44,743 nt of DNA from Brevibacillus panacihumi (GTDB lineage: Bacteria > Bacillota > Bacilli > Brevibacillales > Brevibacillaceae), in contig NZ_RHHT01000016.1 in the NCBI RefSeq assembly GCF_003710985.1, positions 1 through 44,743 of the forward strand, in the 5' to 3' direction. Positions within the stretch are counted from its first letter, which is position 1. Each line of letters begins with the position of its first letter. The notes under the pieces were generated by a model, which saw only the letters and a program-made list of their open reading frames with translations, was not told the origin of the DNA and did no database searches. Position numbers and translations under genes: made by a program. Shown here piece by piece: positions 31,618 through 40,910 of the stretch.

Positions 31618-34600
31618 TCATCGAACGACAATCCGCACCTGCGTTTCATATCCTTCATAACGAACTGTCAGGATGGTTTCGCCTGTTTGCAGCGCTTTTA
31701 CCTTGCCATCCTTGACCGTGGCGATGCTTGTATCCTCAATCTCCCAGTCCCCGTCGTCAGATACAATCTCGTCATATCCCTTTTCATACTCTGCATAAAG
31801 ACGAAGCTGCCGGGATTCCCCTTCCTCCATATTCAAAAAGAGCGGGGAAAGCCTGATTTCCCGAATTTCCTTTTCCTCCATGACCAGGACGCGCACGGTA
31901 ATGCTTTTTCCGCTGTAACGAGCCGTGATGGTCGCTTTTCCAGGTTCTCCTGCAATAATTTCTCCCTCGTCCGTGACACGGGCTACATCCGGGTCGCTTG
32001 ATGTCCAGGAAGCAAGCTCGGTCAATTCAGGATCGTCGCCGTTTTTCGTCGTGCCATACAAGCGAAGCTGCTTCTCGCCACCCTCCTCCAGAATCACATT
32101 CCTGCCTGCATCGATGGTGAGCGAGCGAATCGATTCTCTGGATATGGTGACGGGGATGATTAACTCTTCTCCCTGGTAGCTGACGGTAATCCAATCTTCG
32201 CCCTCCTCTTTGCCCGTCTTGATGCGTCCGTTTTCGAATGTGACGAGACCATTCTCGGAATGGAAGCGGGTCTTGGGATCTTGATTAATCTTTGTGCGAA
32301 TGCCATCTTCCCTGTAATAGATGCTGACGCTGGCCGTAGTTCGAGGAGAGAGCCAAAGCGCGGAGTCCGATGCTGCCAGGGTTCCTTGTCTGTCGTTCTT
32401 TTTGCGGACGGTTATCGCTGCTGTATCCGTTTTGCCGCCGTCTGCAGTCGTGACGGTAATGGTCGCCTCTCCTGCTTTATGAGCTGTCACCACTCCGTCT
32501 TCATCCACACTTGCCACTTTGGGATGGCTGCTCGACCAGATCACGGCCTGGTTGGTAGCGTCGTCCGGCTGCACGGTGGCCTTCAGCCTTTGGGTTTCCC
32601 CCACCAGCAGCTTTAGAGAATCCCGATCCAGCTTGACTGCTGTTACGGGAACTTCCTCTACTGCTTTTTTCACTGTTACTTTCGCAGAGGCGGTTTTTTG
32701 GCCCTCCACGGTGGTTGCCGTGATGACGGCATCGCCTGGTTTTTTGGCTGTTACCATACCGCTGCCATTCACCATGGCCACATGCGGATCGCTGCTCGAC
32801 CAGATCACGGCCTTGTTCGTCGCGTTACTAGGGGAAACAGTCGCAATCAAGGTTTTGGACTCGCCTCCGAGCAGGGTAAAGCGGTCTTCATCCAACGAGA
32901 TTCCCGTCACGGGCACCCATGGCGTTGGATCAGAGACGCGCAGCACAATGCTCTTCTCCAGAGAAGTGACGTTACCCGCCTCGTCACGCAGTTCCAGCAG
33001 GACTTTTTTCGGGCCATTTCCGTTGGGAAGTGTCCAGGAAACCGAGCGGCTGTATGCTTGCCAGTTGCTCCATGTGCTGTTCTCATTCGCGATGCGCATT
33101 TTGATCTGTCCGAGATTGTCCGTTGCGCTGATGGACAGATTCACCCGTGGGGAACTGGTCGTCCCAGCTCCCTTGTTAATCGTAAAGCTTCCGCTTGGGG
33201 GAGCTGTATCTAGAATGATGCTTTGGGTGTAGACTTGGCTTTCGTTCCCTGTCTGGTCGCGAAATTTGATCGAAATGGATTTTGTACCATCTATGCCTGG
33301 CAGTTGCAAATGTTTCGTCGAGGAGAATGGTTCAAAAGTGCTCCATGCTCCATCTGTGTTGTAAGACATTTGCAAGGCGTCAGCGGAACCGTTTGCCCAG
33401 ATTTGCAACGTGACGTCCCGTGATGCTGTATACGGGGAGCCATTGTTGATGGTAAAGCCGCCGACAGGTGTAGATTTGATGATCGTAAATTGAACGGTTG
33501 TGGCATTTCCGGCTTCATCTGTCACCACCAGTTTGTATTCCCCTTCAAGCGAGACAGTATGGCCGTTGGGAATGATCTGTCCGTTCAGCGTTGCACTTCC
33601 TTCTGAAAAAAAGATCGTCTTGTCGGTGCTGTACACTGCTTGATTCGTAACGCCACTTACGATAGGGGGCGTTGTATCCAGGATGATACTGGCTGTCTTG
33701 GTCGTCTGGTGTCCCAGTACATCCACCAGCTTGACGTATACGGTTTTTACGCCGTCGCCGCTGCTGAGATTCCAGGTTTTTGTGCCAACATATGGTTCTT
33801 CTGGCGTGAAACCCGATGATGTGTCATTGGCAAAAGACATCTTCATGCTCGTCAAATCTTTTGCGGTAATGGTTACATGTACTTGGGTCTGATTGGTGAA
33901 AGCCGCTCCGCCATTTATCTGAACTGCCGCCACAGGAGGCGATTTGTCCACGATAAACTGCAGGGTGTTCGTATTGCCCGCGGAATCTGTCACGATTAAG
34001 TCGTACTGGCCTTCTTGGGTGATGGTATGGCCGCTGTCAATCAGGATACTGTTTAAGACTGCCGTAGCCCCGTTCGAATCTGAGAAGGCTACGGTTACAT
34101 CGTTCTTATATGCTCCTCCCATTGAGACGCCAAAAATCACAGGAGCTATGGTATCAAGAATAATGGCTGCGGATTGTTTGGCTGTCACATTGCCTGCTGC
34201 ATCGCGGAACACCGCGTACACAGTTTTGGTCCCGTCTCCAGGGGTCAACTGCCAATGAATGGGACTTTGCAGATCATTCCACGTCGTAAAAGGACCGTCT
34301 TCCTGATTGGAAATACTTACCTGAACGGGGAGGCTTGCTTCGCTCGCACCAATGTCCACATACAAGTCGACATCTCGTGATAAGGTATAGGCTGTTCCGT
34401 TATTGATGGTGAATGTTGTCACGTCAGGCGGAGTTTGATCCAAGTAGATGGTTCGCGAAACAACCTGCGATTCCAGCCCTGCGGAATCCCTCGCCTGTAC
34501 ATACACTGTCTTTAGACCCTCGCCAGCGGAGAGATTCCATTCATACTCAGGCGTATAGGGCACCCAGGCGTAAGTCCACTCATTTTCCACATTGGAGAGA

Positions 34601-35655
34601 CGTATTTGAACGCTGTCTCCAGCATCTGGGTCTGTGATCAATGTCTTGATCGTTACCTTCTGACTGCTTGTCGATGCCACGCCATCATTGATCAGGAACG
34701 ACTCGATAACAGGAGATTCATTCTCGTCCAGGACCTGAATGGTAAAAGGCTTGGAAAAGGTCCCGCCTGATGAGTTTGCGACGTGAATCGAAAATGTGTA
34801 CAAGCTTTTGGTTTCATAGTCCAAGGGGCGTTTCGTCAACAGGTAGTTTTCTTGGATGCTAAATGCTTCTGCATCCGTTCCGCTTAGGGTGAAAGTAAAG
34901 GTTTCATCTGGGTCAGGGTCTGTCGCGGTGAGGAGACCGATCGCCTTGCCAGCCTGACTGTTTTCGGGGACTGTATGGTTGGATAAGTGGATGTCTGTAG
35001 GTGGTGAGTTGAAGGTTACTTCCAGATAGGTATCGAGTTCTGGATTCATTTCAACGCTGTCATTAAAAAAGAATAATGTCCGAGTTCCGTCGTCGCTAAC
35101 CGTATTTCCTTCCAAGACAAAGGTTGCTTTCTTACCGTTTGCCTCAAATTTCGGTTTTACGTAGCTCGTAACGTCAATCCGGTGCCTTCCTTCAGAGGCT
35201 ACTGAATACCTGGGGGCAACCTGGCTGCCCTTTACAGGCAAAGATCGGCTGCTATCCTCCATCCAATCGTCATGATCTGAACCGAACAGGTCCAAAAATG
35301 GGGGTGAGCCCCTGTGTTCAAGACCTCTGACATTGAGACTCAGCATGACGGACTTGATCCTAGCGTCGGGGTTTTGATTCATATGCTGCTGAATCAGGTC
35401 CAGATTGAATCGGATTGCCCCTTTCATAACCCCGAAAGCTTTTTCGTTACCAATGAACATGATGTTATCCTGGGTAGGCAAGGGTCCCGACTCCCCTTCT
35501 GGATAGCCAGCTATGTCGTCCACAAACTTGTCCGCCTCTGGCCTGATCTTCAGAGTTTGCGGATCAGCAGCCATGGCAGACTGTTGAACCGCCGCAGCCG
35601 GAAACAAGCTGAACACCAAAACGAAAACGAGAAAACGCGCAAGATTCCTTTTCAT
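31618..35655 (-). CDS. Large secreted cadherin and Ig-like repeat protein
   Basis: 1345 residues. Signal peptide MKRNLARFLVFVLVFSLFPAAA...SAMA. Residues about 30-215 form a DNRLRE/CBM-like beta domain (LKIRPEADKFVDD, FNDSVEMN). Residues about 218-313 are one cadherin repeat with calcium motifs (DIHLSNHTVPENSQAG, TATDPDPDE, PLDYETKSLY, LDENESP). Five Ig-like repeats follow, each beginning with an INxG...T.S pattern (for example FTINNGTAYTLSRDV, FTINNGSPYTASRDV). From about 913 come two BIG_2 domains (VTGISLDEDRFTL, AVKLDRDSLKLL), a linker, and two more BIG_2-like units. No LPXTG, S-layer or membrane anchor is seen, so it is probably released or loosely wall-bound. ATG after GAGAGGGGAGG. Confidence 0.9.
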   Translation of the reverse strand: MKRNLARFLVFVLVFSLFPAAAVQQSAMAADPQTLKIRPEADKFVDDIAGYPEGESGPLPTQDNIMFIGNEKAFGVMKGAIRFNLDLIQQHMNQNPDARIKSVMLSLNVRGLEHRGSPPFLDLFGSDHDDWMEDSSRSLPVKGSQVAPRYSVASEGRHRIDVTSYVKPKFEANGKKATFVLEGNTVSDDGTRTLFFFNDSVEMNPELDTYLEVTFNSPPTDIHLSNHTVPENSQAGKAIGLLTATDPDPDETFTFTLSGTDAEAFSIQENYLLTKRPLDYETKSLYTFSIHVANSSGGTFSKPFTIQVLDENESPVIESFLINDGVASTSSQKVTIKTLITDPDAGDSVQIRLSNVENEWTYAWVPYTPEYEWNLSAGEGLKTVYVQARDSAGLESQVVSRTIYLDQTPPDVTTFTINNGTAYTLSRDVDLYVDIGASEASLPVQVSISNQEDGPFTTWNDLQSPIHWQLTPGDGTKTVYAVFRDAAGNVTAKQSAAIILDTIAPVIFGVSMGGAYKNDVTVAFSDSNGATAVLNSILIDSGHTITQEGQYDLIVTDSAGNTNTLQFIVDKSPPVAAVQINGGAAFTNQTQVHVTITAKDLTSMKMSFANDTSSGFTPEEPYVGTKTWNLSSGDGVKTVYVKLVDVLGHQTTKTASIILDTTPPIVSGVTNQAVYSTDKTIFFSEGSATLNGQIIPNGHTVSLEGEYKLVVTDEAGNATTVQFTIIKSTPVGGFTINNGSPYTASRDVTLQIWANGSADALQMSYNTDGAWSTFEPFSSTKHLQLPGIDGTKSISIKFRDQTGNESQVYTQSIILDTAPPSGSFTINKGAGTTSSPRVNLSISATDNLGQIKMRIANENSTWSNWQAYSRSVSWTLPNGNGPKKVLLELRDEAGNVTSLEKSIVLRVSDPTPWVPVTGISLDEDRFTLLGGESKTLIATVSPSNATNKAVIWSSSDPHVAMVNGSGMVTAKKPGDAVITATTVEGQKTASAKVTVKKAVEEVPVTAVKLDRDSLKLLVGETQRLKATVQPDDATNQAVIWSSSHPKVASVDEDGVVTAHKAGEATITVTTADGGKTDTAAITVRKKNDRQGTLAASDSALWLSPRTTASVSIYYREDGIRTKINQDPKTRFHSENGLVTFENGRIKTGKEEGEDWITVSYQGEELIIPVTISRESIRSLTIDAGRNVILEEGGEKQLRLYGTTKNGDDPELTELASWTSSDPDVARVTDEGEIIAGEPGKATITARYSGKSITVRVLVMEEKEIREIRLSPLFLNMEEGESRQLRLYAEYEKGYDEIVSDDGDWEIEDTSIATVKDGKVKALQTGETILTVRYEGYETQVRIVVR

Positions 35656-35815
35656 GTATCCTCCCCTCTCTCTTTTAAAAACTGATCGGATTTACAAGAT
35701 ACTGGTTGATTATATATGGAACCCGGCACTCTTTTCTGTAATCCTCATCACAATTGCAAAAAAGCGTGTCGGAAGTTTTCTGTAGTTAAATTCCATAAAA
35801 TGTCATAAAAAGGCA

Positions 35816-35856
35816 AAAAGTCCCGTCAGTAGAATACTCTACTCACGGGACTTTTT
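35816..35856 (-). terminator. Terminator of the rbs operon
   Basis: AAAGTCCCGT-AGTAGA/TCTACT-ACGGGACTTT with a short loop and TTTTT on the minus strand, followed by TTTTT again. The 35656-35882 gap otherwise holds only a TATAAT that may be the -10 box of the Ig-like gene. Confidence 0.92.
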
Positions 35857-35882
35857 CCTTCTGTTTCTACCAGATTATTTGT

Positions 35883-36818
35883 TTATTTTGTCACCAGTTC
35901 CAGCGCTACCGGAATATTGCTCTCCACTTTTTCGCCTTTTGCCACTTTCACTGCGGTTTGCAGGGCAGTTTCACCGATTGCCGCAGGTTTTTGCGCGACT
36001 GTAGCTGCCATTTTTCCGTCTTTTACGGCTTTCACCGCATCATCCGTAGCGTCGAAGCCGACCACCAGCACATCCTTGCCTTGCGCTTCTACCGCTTGCA
36101 ATGCGCCCAATGCCATTTCATCATTGTGTGCAAATACCGCCTGGATGTCTTTGTTTCCTTGCAGGATATTCTCCATGACACTCAGGCCTTTGGCACGGTC
36201 GAAATCAGCAGGCTGGGATGCGACTACCTTGATGCCTTCCTTGTTGTCTACCGCGTCGTGGAAGCCTTGGCCGCGGTCGCGAGCAGCAGATGTTCCGGCG
36301 ATGCCTTGCAGCTCGACGATGTTGCCTTTTCCGCCCAGTTTTTCCAGGATGAACTCGCCCGCCATTTTACCGCCTGCCGCATTGTCGGAAGCGATGTGGG
36401 AGACCACTTGGCCGCCTTCTGCCGCACGGTCAACGGTGATGACCGGAATATTGGCTTTGTTCGCCGCTTCGACTGCGGTCACGATCGCCGCGCTGTCGGT
36501 CGGATTGATCATCAGGACGCTGACTTTCTTCTGGATCAGGTCCTCGACACCGCTGATTTGTTTCGCTGTATCATCCTGCGCGTCTACGACCAAAAGATCG
36601 ACGCCGGCTTCCTTCGCCGCTTTTTCCGCTCCTTCTTTCAAGGATACGAAGAACGGGTTGTTCAACGTGGATACAGCCAGACCGATTGTCACCTTACCGT
36701 CAGCGTTGCCTGTCGATTGCTCCGGTGTATTGTTCTCCAAATTGGACGTAGTGGAACAGCCAGCCAAAACACCCAGCACCAGAGATGAAGCCAGTGCCAT
36801 TTTCAAAAGCTTTTTCAT
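35883..36818 (-). CDS. rbsB: Ribose-binding lipoprotein RbsB
   Basis: A 311-residue D-ribose-binding protein. Lipobox LGVLAGC with Cys21, then a type 1 periplasmic-binding fold: [84 protein letters not shown]. The start is the ATG at 36818 with GGGAGG 9 bases upstream. It is the last gene of the operon and presents ribose to RbsC. Confidence 0.95.
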   Translation of the reverse strand: MKKLLKMALASSLVLGVLAGCSTTSNLENNTPEQSTGNADGKVTIGLAVSTLNNPFFVSLKEGAEKAAKEAGVDLLVVDAQDDTAKQISGVEDLIQKKVSVLMINPTDSAAIVTAVEAANKANIPVITVDRAAEGGQVVSHIASDNAAGGKMAGEFILEKLGGKGNIVELQGIAGTSAARDRGQGFHDAVDNKEGIKVVASQPADFDRAKGLSVMENILQGNKDIQAVFAHNDEMALGALQAVEAQGKDVLVVGFDATDDAVKAVKDGKMAATVAQKPAAIGETALQTAVKVAKGEKVESNIPVALELVTK

Positions 36819-36848
36819 GAAAACCATCCTCCCTTGCTTTCTCGCTGT

Positions 36849-37775
36849 CTATTTCTTAGCTTTAGATCGGTCGATCAACACTGCCAGCAAAATGACCGCC
36901 CCTTTGACTACCGACTGGTAAAAAGAGGAAACGTCCAGCAGATTGAGACCGTTATCTAACACACCGATGATCATCGCACCAATCAAGGTACCGACAATCC
37001 AACCATTCCCCCCGGACAAGCTGGTGCCCCCGAGTACGACGGCCGCGATAGCGTCCAGCTCGTAGGAAGTACCCGCTGTCGGCTGAGCCGAATTGAGCCG
37101 GGACGTGAGAATAACCCCGCTGATCGCGGCAAAAAGACCGCTGATCGCATACACCATGACTTTTACCTTGGACGTGCTGATTCCAGACAGGCGGGTCGCT
37201 TCTTCATTGCTCCCCAGTGCGTAGACATGACGTCCAAACGTTGTATGGCGCAAAATAAAATACAAGATCGCAAATGAAATCAGCATCCAGATGACAGGCA
37301 TCGGAATCTCCAGGAAAAAGCCCTTCCCGAGAATGGCAAAATCAGAGTTAAGCCCGGTAATGGGTCTTCCTTGGGTATAGACCAGTGTCAGACCGCGAAA
37401 AATCGTCATGGTCGCCAGTGTCGCGATAAATGGCGCTACCCTTCCTTTGGCAATCACCACACCATTGATCGCCCCCATCACGGCACCTGCCAGCAATCCG
37501 ATGAGGATGGCAAGCCAGGTATCCATGCCGCCTGCCATCAAGCCCGCGGAAATCGCGCTCGATAGCGCCAGGATGGAACCGACAGACAAGTCAATGCCCC
37601 CGGTCAGGATGACAAAGGTCATCCCGAACGCAATCAAGGCGTTGATCGAGATCTGGCGCAGCACGTTGAAAATATTGCTTACGGTCAAAAAGTCGTTCGT
37701 GATAACCGACAAGACGATCACAATGAGTGCCAGCCCCAATAAAGGGCCCATTTTTTTCAAAAAGTTAAACGGCAT
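36849..37775 (-). CDS. rbsC: Ribose ABC transporter permease RbsC
   Basis: A 308-residue permease of the branched ribose type with about ten helices. Motifs: NIFNVLRQISINALIAFGMTFVILTGGIDLSVGS, YALGSNEEATRLSGI and ELDAIAAVVLGGTSLSGGNG. Starts at ATG 37775 after GGAGGG, overlapping the end of rbsA by 11 bases, so translation is coupled. Forms the channel for ribose with RbsA. Confidence 0.95.
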   Translation of the reverse strand: MPFNFLKKMGPLLGLALIVIVLSVITNDFLTVSNIFNVLRQISINALIAFGMTFVILTGGIDLSVGSILALSSAISAGLMAGGMDTWLAILIGLLAGAVMGAINGVVIAKGRVAPFIATLATMTIFRGLTLVYTQGRPITGLNSDFAILGKGFFLEIPMPVIWMLISFAILYFILRHTTFGRHVYALGSNEEATRLSGISTSKVKVMVYAISGLFAAISGVILTSRLNSAQPTAGTSYELDAIAAVVLGGTSLSGGNGWIVGTLIGAMIIGVLDNGLNLLDVSSFYQSVVKGAVILLAVLIDRSKAKK

Positions 37776-39270
37776 GACTCTTCCCTCCTGTCGCCGCATG
37801 CATGATCAATTCCTGTGTCGCCTCTGCCCGAGTGAACTCCCCGGTGATCCGTCCTTCATGCATGACCAGGACCCGGTCGCTCATTCCGAGCACCTCTGGC
37901 AGCTCGGAGGAAATCATCAGAATGGCTACCCCTGTTTTGGCGAGACGGTTCATAATGTCATAAATTTCCTTCTTCGCCCCAATATCAACGCCACGCGTCG
38001 GTTCATCGAGGATGAGAATTTTCGGCTCGGTCGCCAGCCACTTGCCGATGACCACCTTCTGCTGGTTGCCGCCGGACAGGGAGCCGACGATCTGCTCGCC
38101 GCCTGCTGTCTTGATGAGCAGCTGCTTGATCGCATCATTGCTGAGCTCATGCTCATGTTTTGGCCGCAGCACGCCAAGCGAAGAAACTTTGTCCAGATTG
38201 GGCAAGGAGATGTTTTCGCGGACGGGGAGAGACAACACCAGCCCTTCCTCTTTACGGTCTTCCGTGACCAGGGCAATACCGGCGCGGATAGCATCGATCG
38301 GACGAGTGATGCGCACAGGCTGATGATCGACGAAAATCTGACCCTCGGACACATGCTCCAGTCCGAAAATCGCTTTGGCCAATTCCGTGCGTCCGGCTCC
38401 CATCAGCCCGGCAATCCCCACTATCTCGCCGCTTCGGACCGAGAAGCTGATCTTCTCCAGTTTTCCTTTGACGCAGAGATTGTCCACACGCAGCCGCTCA
38501 TCCCCGGATTCGATCTGTTCTTTGGGAAAACGATCCGTAATCTCGCGTCCCACCATCATCCTGACGAGCTCATCCATATTGGTCGCAGCTGTCTCGACCG
38601 TGCCTACGTATTGCCCGTCGCGCAGGACGGTGATCCGGTCGCTCACCTGGAAGATTTCCTCCATCCGGTGCGAGATGTAGATCATGCCGACGCCTTTTTG
38701 CTTCAAGGAGGCAATCACTTGGAAGAGGGCGTCGATCTCCCGATGGGTCAAAGCCGCAGTCGGTTCATCCAGGACCAGGATGTCTGCCTGCATCGACAGA
38801 GCTTTGGCAATCTCAATCATCTGCTGCTGTCCGACCGACAAGTCGCCCACGAGCGTATCCGGGTCGAGATCAATCTCCAGCTGCTTCAGCCAATGCTTGG
38901 CTTCTTTCCTCATTTTGGCCCAATTGACGAATCCGGTGCGGCCATAGGTAAACTCGCGTCCGAGAAAAATATTTTCCATGACCGACAGATGCGAAATCAG
39001 GTTCAATTCCTGGTGGATAATCGCAATGCCTAGCTTGCTCGCGATATCCGGGGTCATTTTTTCCTGCGCTGCTCCCTTGACGAGAATCGTCCCGGCATCC
39101 CGCTCGTAAATCCCGCCGAGGATTTTCATCAGGGTAGATTTGCCTGCCCCATTCTCCCCCATGAGTGCGACCAATTCGCCGCTCTTCAGGTTCAATTGGA
39201 CGTTCTCCAAAACCTTGACACCCGGAAAGGACTTGCTGATTTGTTTCATTTCCAACAGATATTCCGACAC
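37765..39270 (-). CDS. rbsA: Ribose ABC transporter tandem ATPase RbsA
   Basis: 501 residues, two ABC domains. Domain 1: Walker A GENGAGKST, signature LSVGQQQM, Walker B ILVLDEPTAAL. Domain 2: degenerate P-loop GLMGAGRTE, signature LSGGNQQK and ILILDEPTRGVDIGAKKEIY. Asymmetry of this kind is normal for sugar importers. The start is GTG 39270 with AGGGAGGGAG upstream (VSEYLLEMKQISKSFPGVK); upstream codons are not coding. Lies 29 bases after rbsD. Confidence 0.95.
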   Translation of the reverse strand: MSEYLLEMKQISKSFPGVKVLENVQLNLKSGELVALMGENGAGKSTLMKILGGIYERDAGTILVKGAAQEKMTPDIASKLGIAIIHQELNLISHLSVMENIFLGREFTYGRTGFVNWAKMRKEAKHWLKQLEIDLDPDTLVGDLSVGQQQMIEIAKALSMQADILVLDEPTAALTHREIDALFQVIASLKQKGVGMIYISHRMEEIFQVSDRITVLRDGQYVGTVETAATNMDELVRMMVGREITDRFPKEQIESGDERLRVDNLCVKGKLEKISFSVRSGEIVGIAGLMGAGRTELAKAIFGLEHVSEGQIFVDHQPVRITRPIDAIRAGIALVTEDRKEEGLVLSLPVRENISLPNLDKVSSLGVLRPKHEHELSNDAIKQLLIKTAGGEQIVGSLSGGNQQKVVIGKWLATEPKILILDEPTRGVDIGAKKEIYDIMNRLAKTGVAILMISSELPEVLGMSDRVLVMHEGRITGEFTRAEATQELIMHAATGGKSHAV

Positions 39271-39299
39271 TGCTCTCCCTCCCTTCGCCTGCACCTCCG

Positions 39300-39695
39300 T
39301 CAGAAGGTGACGCCGGATTGCAGGATGATATTGGCATATGGCGTGCACTCGCCTGTACGGATAATCGCTTTTGCGTCTTTGCTGAGCTGCTTGAACGTTT
39401 CGTGGCTCACGCTCTCCCGTTGTACGCCTGCAAACGTCTCTTCCAGACGCGCCAACAAGGCTGGCTGAGCCGCTTGGAGTTCTTGCGCATAGATCACCTT
39501 TTCCACCTGCATCTCCAAGAGGACGGCGTCCAGGACCTCCGCGAAGGTAGGCAGGCCGGGGACGACAGCCAAATCGATGCGAGTCACAAAATCAGGGATG
39601 GGCAGGCCCGCATCACAGATGATGATTTGGTCGGTATGGCCAAGCTGGCTGATAACACTGGAAAGTTCACTGTTTAAAATGCCGCATTTTTTCAT
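39300..39695 (-). CDS. rbsD: D-ribose pyranase RbsD
   Basis: A 131-residue RbsD/FucU-family mutarotase that converts beta-pyranose ribose to the furanose form used by RbsK. Motifs: MKKCGILNSELSSVISQLGHTDQIIICDAGLPIP (catalytic His20 and Asp28), LAVVPGLPTFAEVLDAVL, and the end RTGECTPYANIILQSGVTF. Length is normal. 12 bases after rbsK. Confidence 0.96.
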   Translation of the reverse strand: MKKCGILNSELSSVISQLGHTDQIIICDAGLPIPDFVTRIDLAVVPGLPTFAEVLDAVLLEMQVEKVIYAQELQAAQPALLARLEETFAGVQRESVSHETFKQLSKDAKAIIRTGECTPYANIILQSGVTF

Positions 39696-39707
39696 AATAA
39701 CCCCCTG

Positions 39708-40616
39708 TTATTGGTGAAACTGCTCGACTTGTGCCAAGGTTGGCATCCCCGCTTGTGCCCCCAGACGCGTGACTGCCAGCGCTGCCACTTTTGTCGCGAA
39801 GGCTACTGCGTCCCGAACCGATTTTCCGCTGGCAAGCGCATAGGAAAACCCGGCGTTGAAGGAATCTCCCGCTCCTGTAGTGTCCACGACGGGTACTTGA
39901 TGGCTGGGTACAATTCCGCTTTCTTCCTCCGTCAAAAAGGCTGCTCCCTTCGCGCCCAAAGTCGTGACGATAATCCGCACGCCTTTTTTCTGCAGGGAGC
40001 GCATGGCCGCCTCCAGATCCTGTCCCTTCTCTTCTGCCAGGATGAGCAATTCGGATTCATTGGGAATCAGGACATCGACGTGCCGCAGCAATTCATCTGG
40101 CAGCGGACGAGCGGGCGCAGGATTCAGGACCACCGTCTTGCCGAGGCTTTTGGCTGTTTGGGCAGCGTGCATGACGGTTTCCAGAGGAATTTCCAGTTGC
40201 AGCAGCACTGCGTCCGCTGCGGCAATCTTCGCCTTTTGCCCATCGAGATCCGTCGGCAGACAGGAGGCATTGGCACCGGGAACGACAATGATCTGATTAT
40301 CGCCCTCGGCTAAGACGATAGACGCGACACCTGTATGGCCTTCTTGCACCGTCTTGACTCCTGCCACATCAATCCCTTCGCGGTTCATGGCCCGCAAGAG
40401 ATCTTCCCCGAAGCTGTCGTTGCCAACAGCTCCGATCATGGCGGTCTTGGCGCCAAGGCGTGCCAGGGCGACAGCCTGGTTGGCTCCTTTTCCCCCGGGG
40501 ATAAAATGAATCTGTTCACCCATGACGGTCTCTCCGAGAGCAGGCGGGCGATTGGCTTCTACGACGATGTCCATATTTAAACTGCCGATGACGACAATAT
40601 GTGGCGAGCGATTCAT
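39708..40616 (-). CDS. rbsK: Ribokinase RbsK
   Basis: A 302-residue PfkB-family sugar kinase making ribose-5-phosphate. The two family signatures are present: GGKGANQAVALARLGAKTAMIGAVG near residues 40-64 and VVDTTGAGDSFNAGFSYALASG near 240-261 with the catalytic base Asp. ATG after GGGAGAG. First gene of the operon in the order K-D-A-C-B. The rbsR repressor gene is not in the operon or next to it. Confidence 0.96.
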   Translation of the reverse strand: MNRSPHIVVIGSLNMDIVVEANRPPALGETVMGEQIHFIPGGKGANQAVALARLGAKTAMIGAVGNDSFGEDLLRAMNREGIDVAGVKTVQEGHTGVASIVLAEGDNQIIVVPGANASCLPTDLDGQKAKIAAADAVLLQLEIPLETVMHAAQTAKSLGKTVVLNPAPARPLPDELLRHVDVLIPNESELLILAEEKGQDLEAAMRSLQKKGVRIIVTTLGAKGAAFLTEEESGIVPSHQVPVVDTTGAGDSFNAGFSYALASGKSVRDAVAFATKVAALAVTRLGAQAGMPTLAQVEQFHQ

Positions 40617-40710
40617 GAATCTCTCCCTTTCTATGAAAACGTCTCAATCTATCTTGGCGGATGTGGATAAACGCCGTTCTACCCGCCAAAAGACGAAACT
40701 AACGACAATC

Positions 40711-40779
40711 AGTAAACGGTTACATATATTAACCAAAATGTAGACAAACTCTGTATAAATTTATCTGTAACCGGTTACA
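40711..40779 (-). promoter_or_regulatory. Two LacI/CcpA-type operators before rbsK
   Basis: A perfect 14-base palindrome TGTAACCGGTTACA (40766-40779) and a close copy AGTAAACGGTTACA (40711-40724) lie 55 bases apart, about five helical turns. The first satisfies the catabolite-response (cre) consensus and also the shape of a LacI-family RbsR site. It falls just downstream of the promoter's -10 box. Looping between the two sites is an inference. Confidence 0.75.
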
Positions 40780-40794
40780 CATATTCATGCGTAT

Positions 40795-40824
40795 AATATA
40801 CTCCTGGGACAAAAAACTTGTCAA
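40795..40824 (-). promoter_or_regulatory. Promoter of the rbs operon
   Basis: On the minus strand TTGACA (40819-40824), 18 bases, TATATT (40795-40800), with the main operator starting 15 bases beyond. The leader to rbsK is about 170 bases. Confidence 0.75.
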
Positions 40825-40851
40825 GAAAATTCCCGCTGGAGAACTTCGGAA

Positions 40852-40888
40852 TATAAAAGGAGCCAAGGGATATTCCCTTGACTCCTTA
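40852..40888 (-). terminator. Terminator of nagA
   Basis: AAGGAGTCAAGGGA/TCCCTTGGCTCCTT stem on the minus strand followed by TTTATAT, 22 bases after the nagA stop. Confidence 0.88.
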
Positions 40889-40910
40889 TGTCTATGAATG
40901 AACAAGCAGC

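Noticed and set aside
37408..39033. A 541-codon plus-strand frame opposite rbsA
   Set aside because: It runs antisense to rbsA with intact ATPase motifs and has no recognisable domain.
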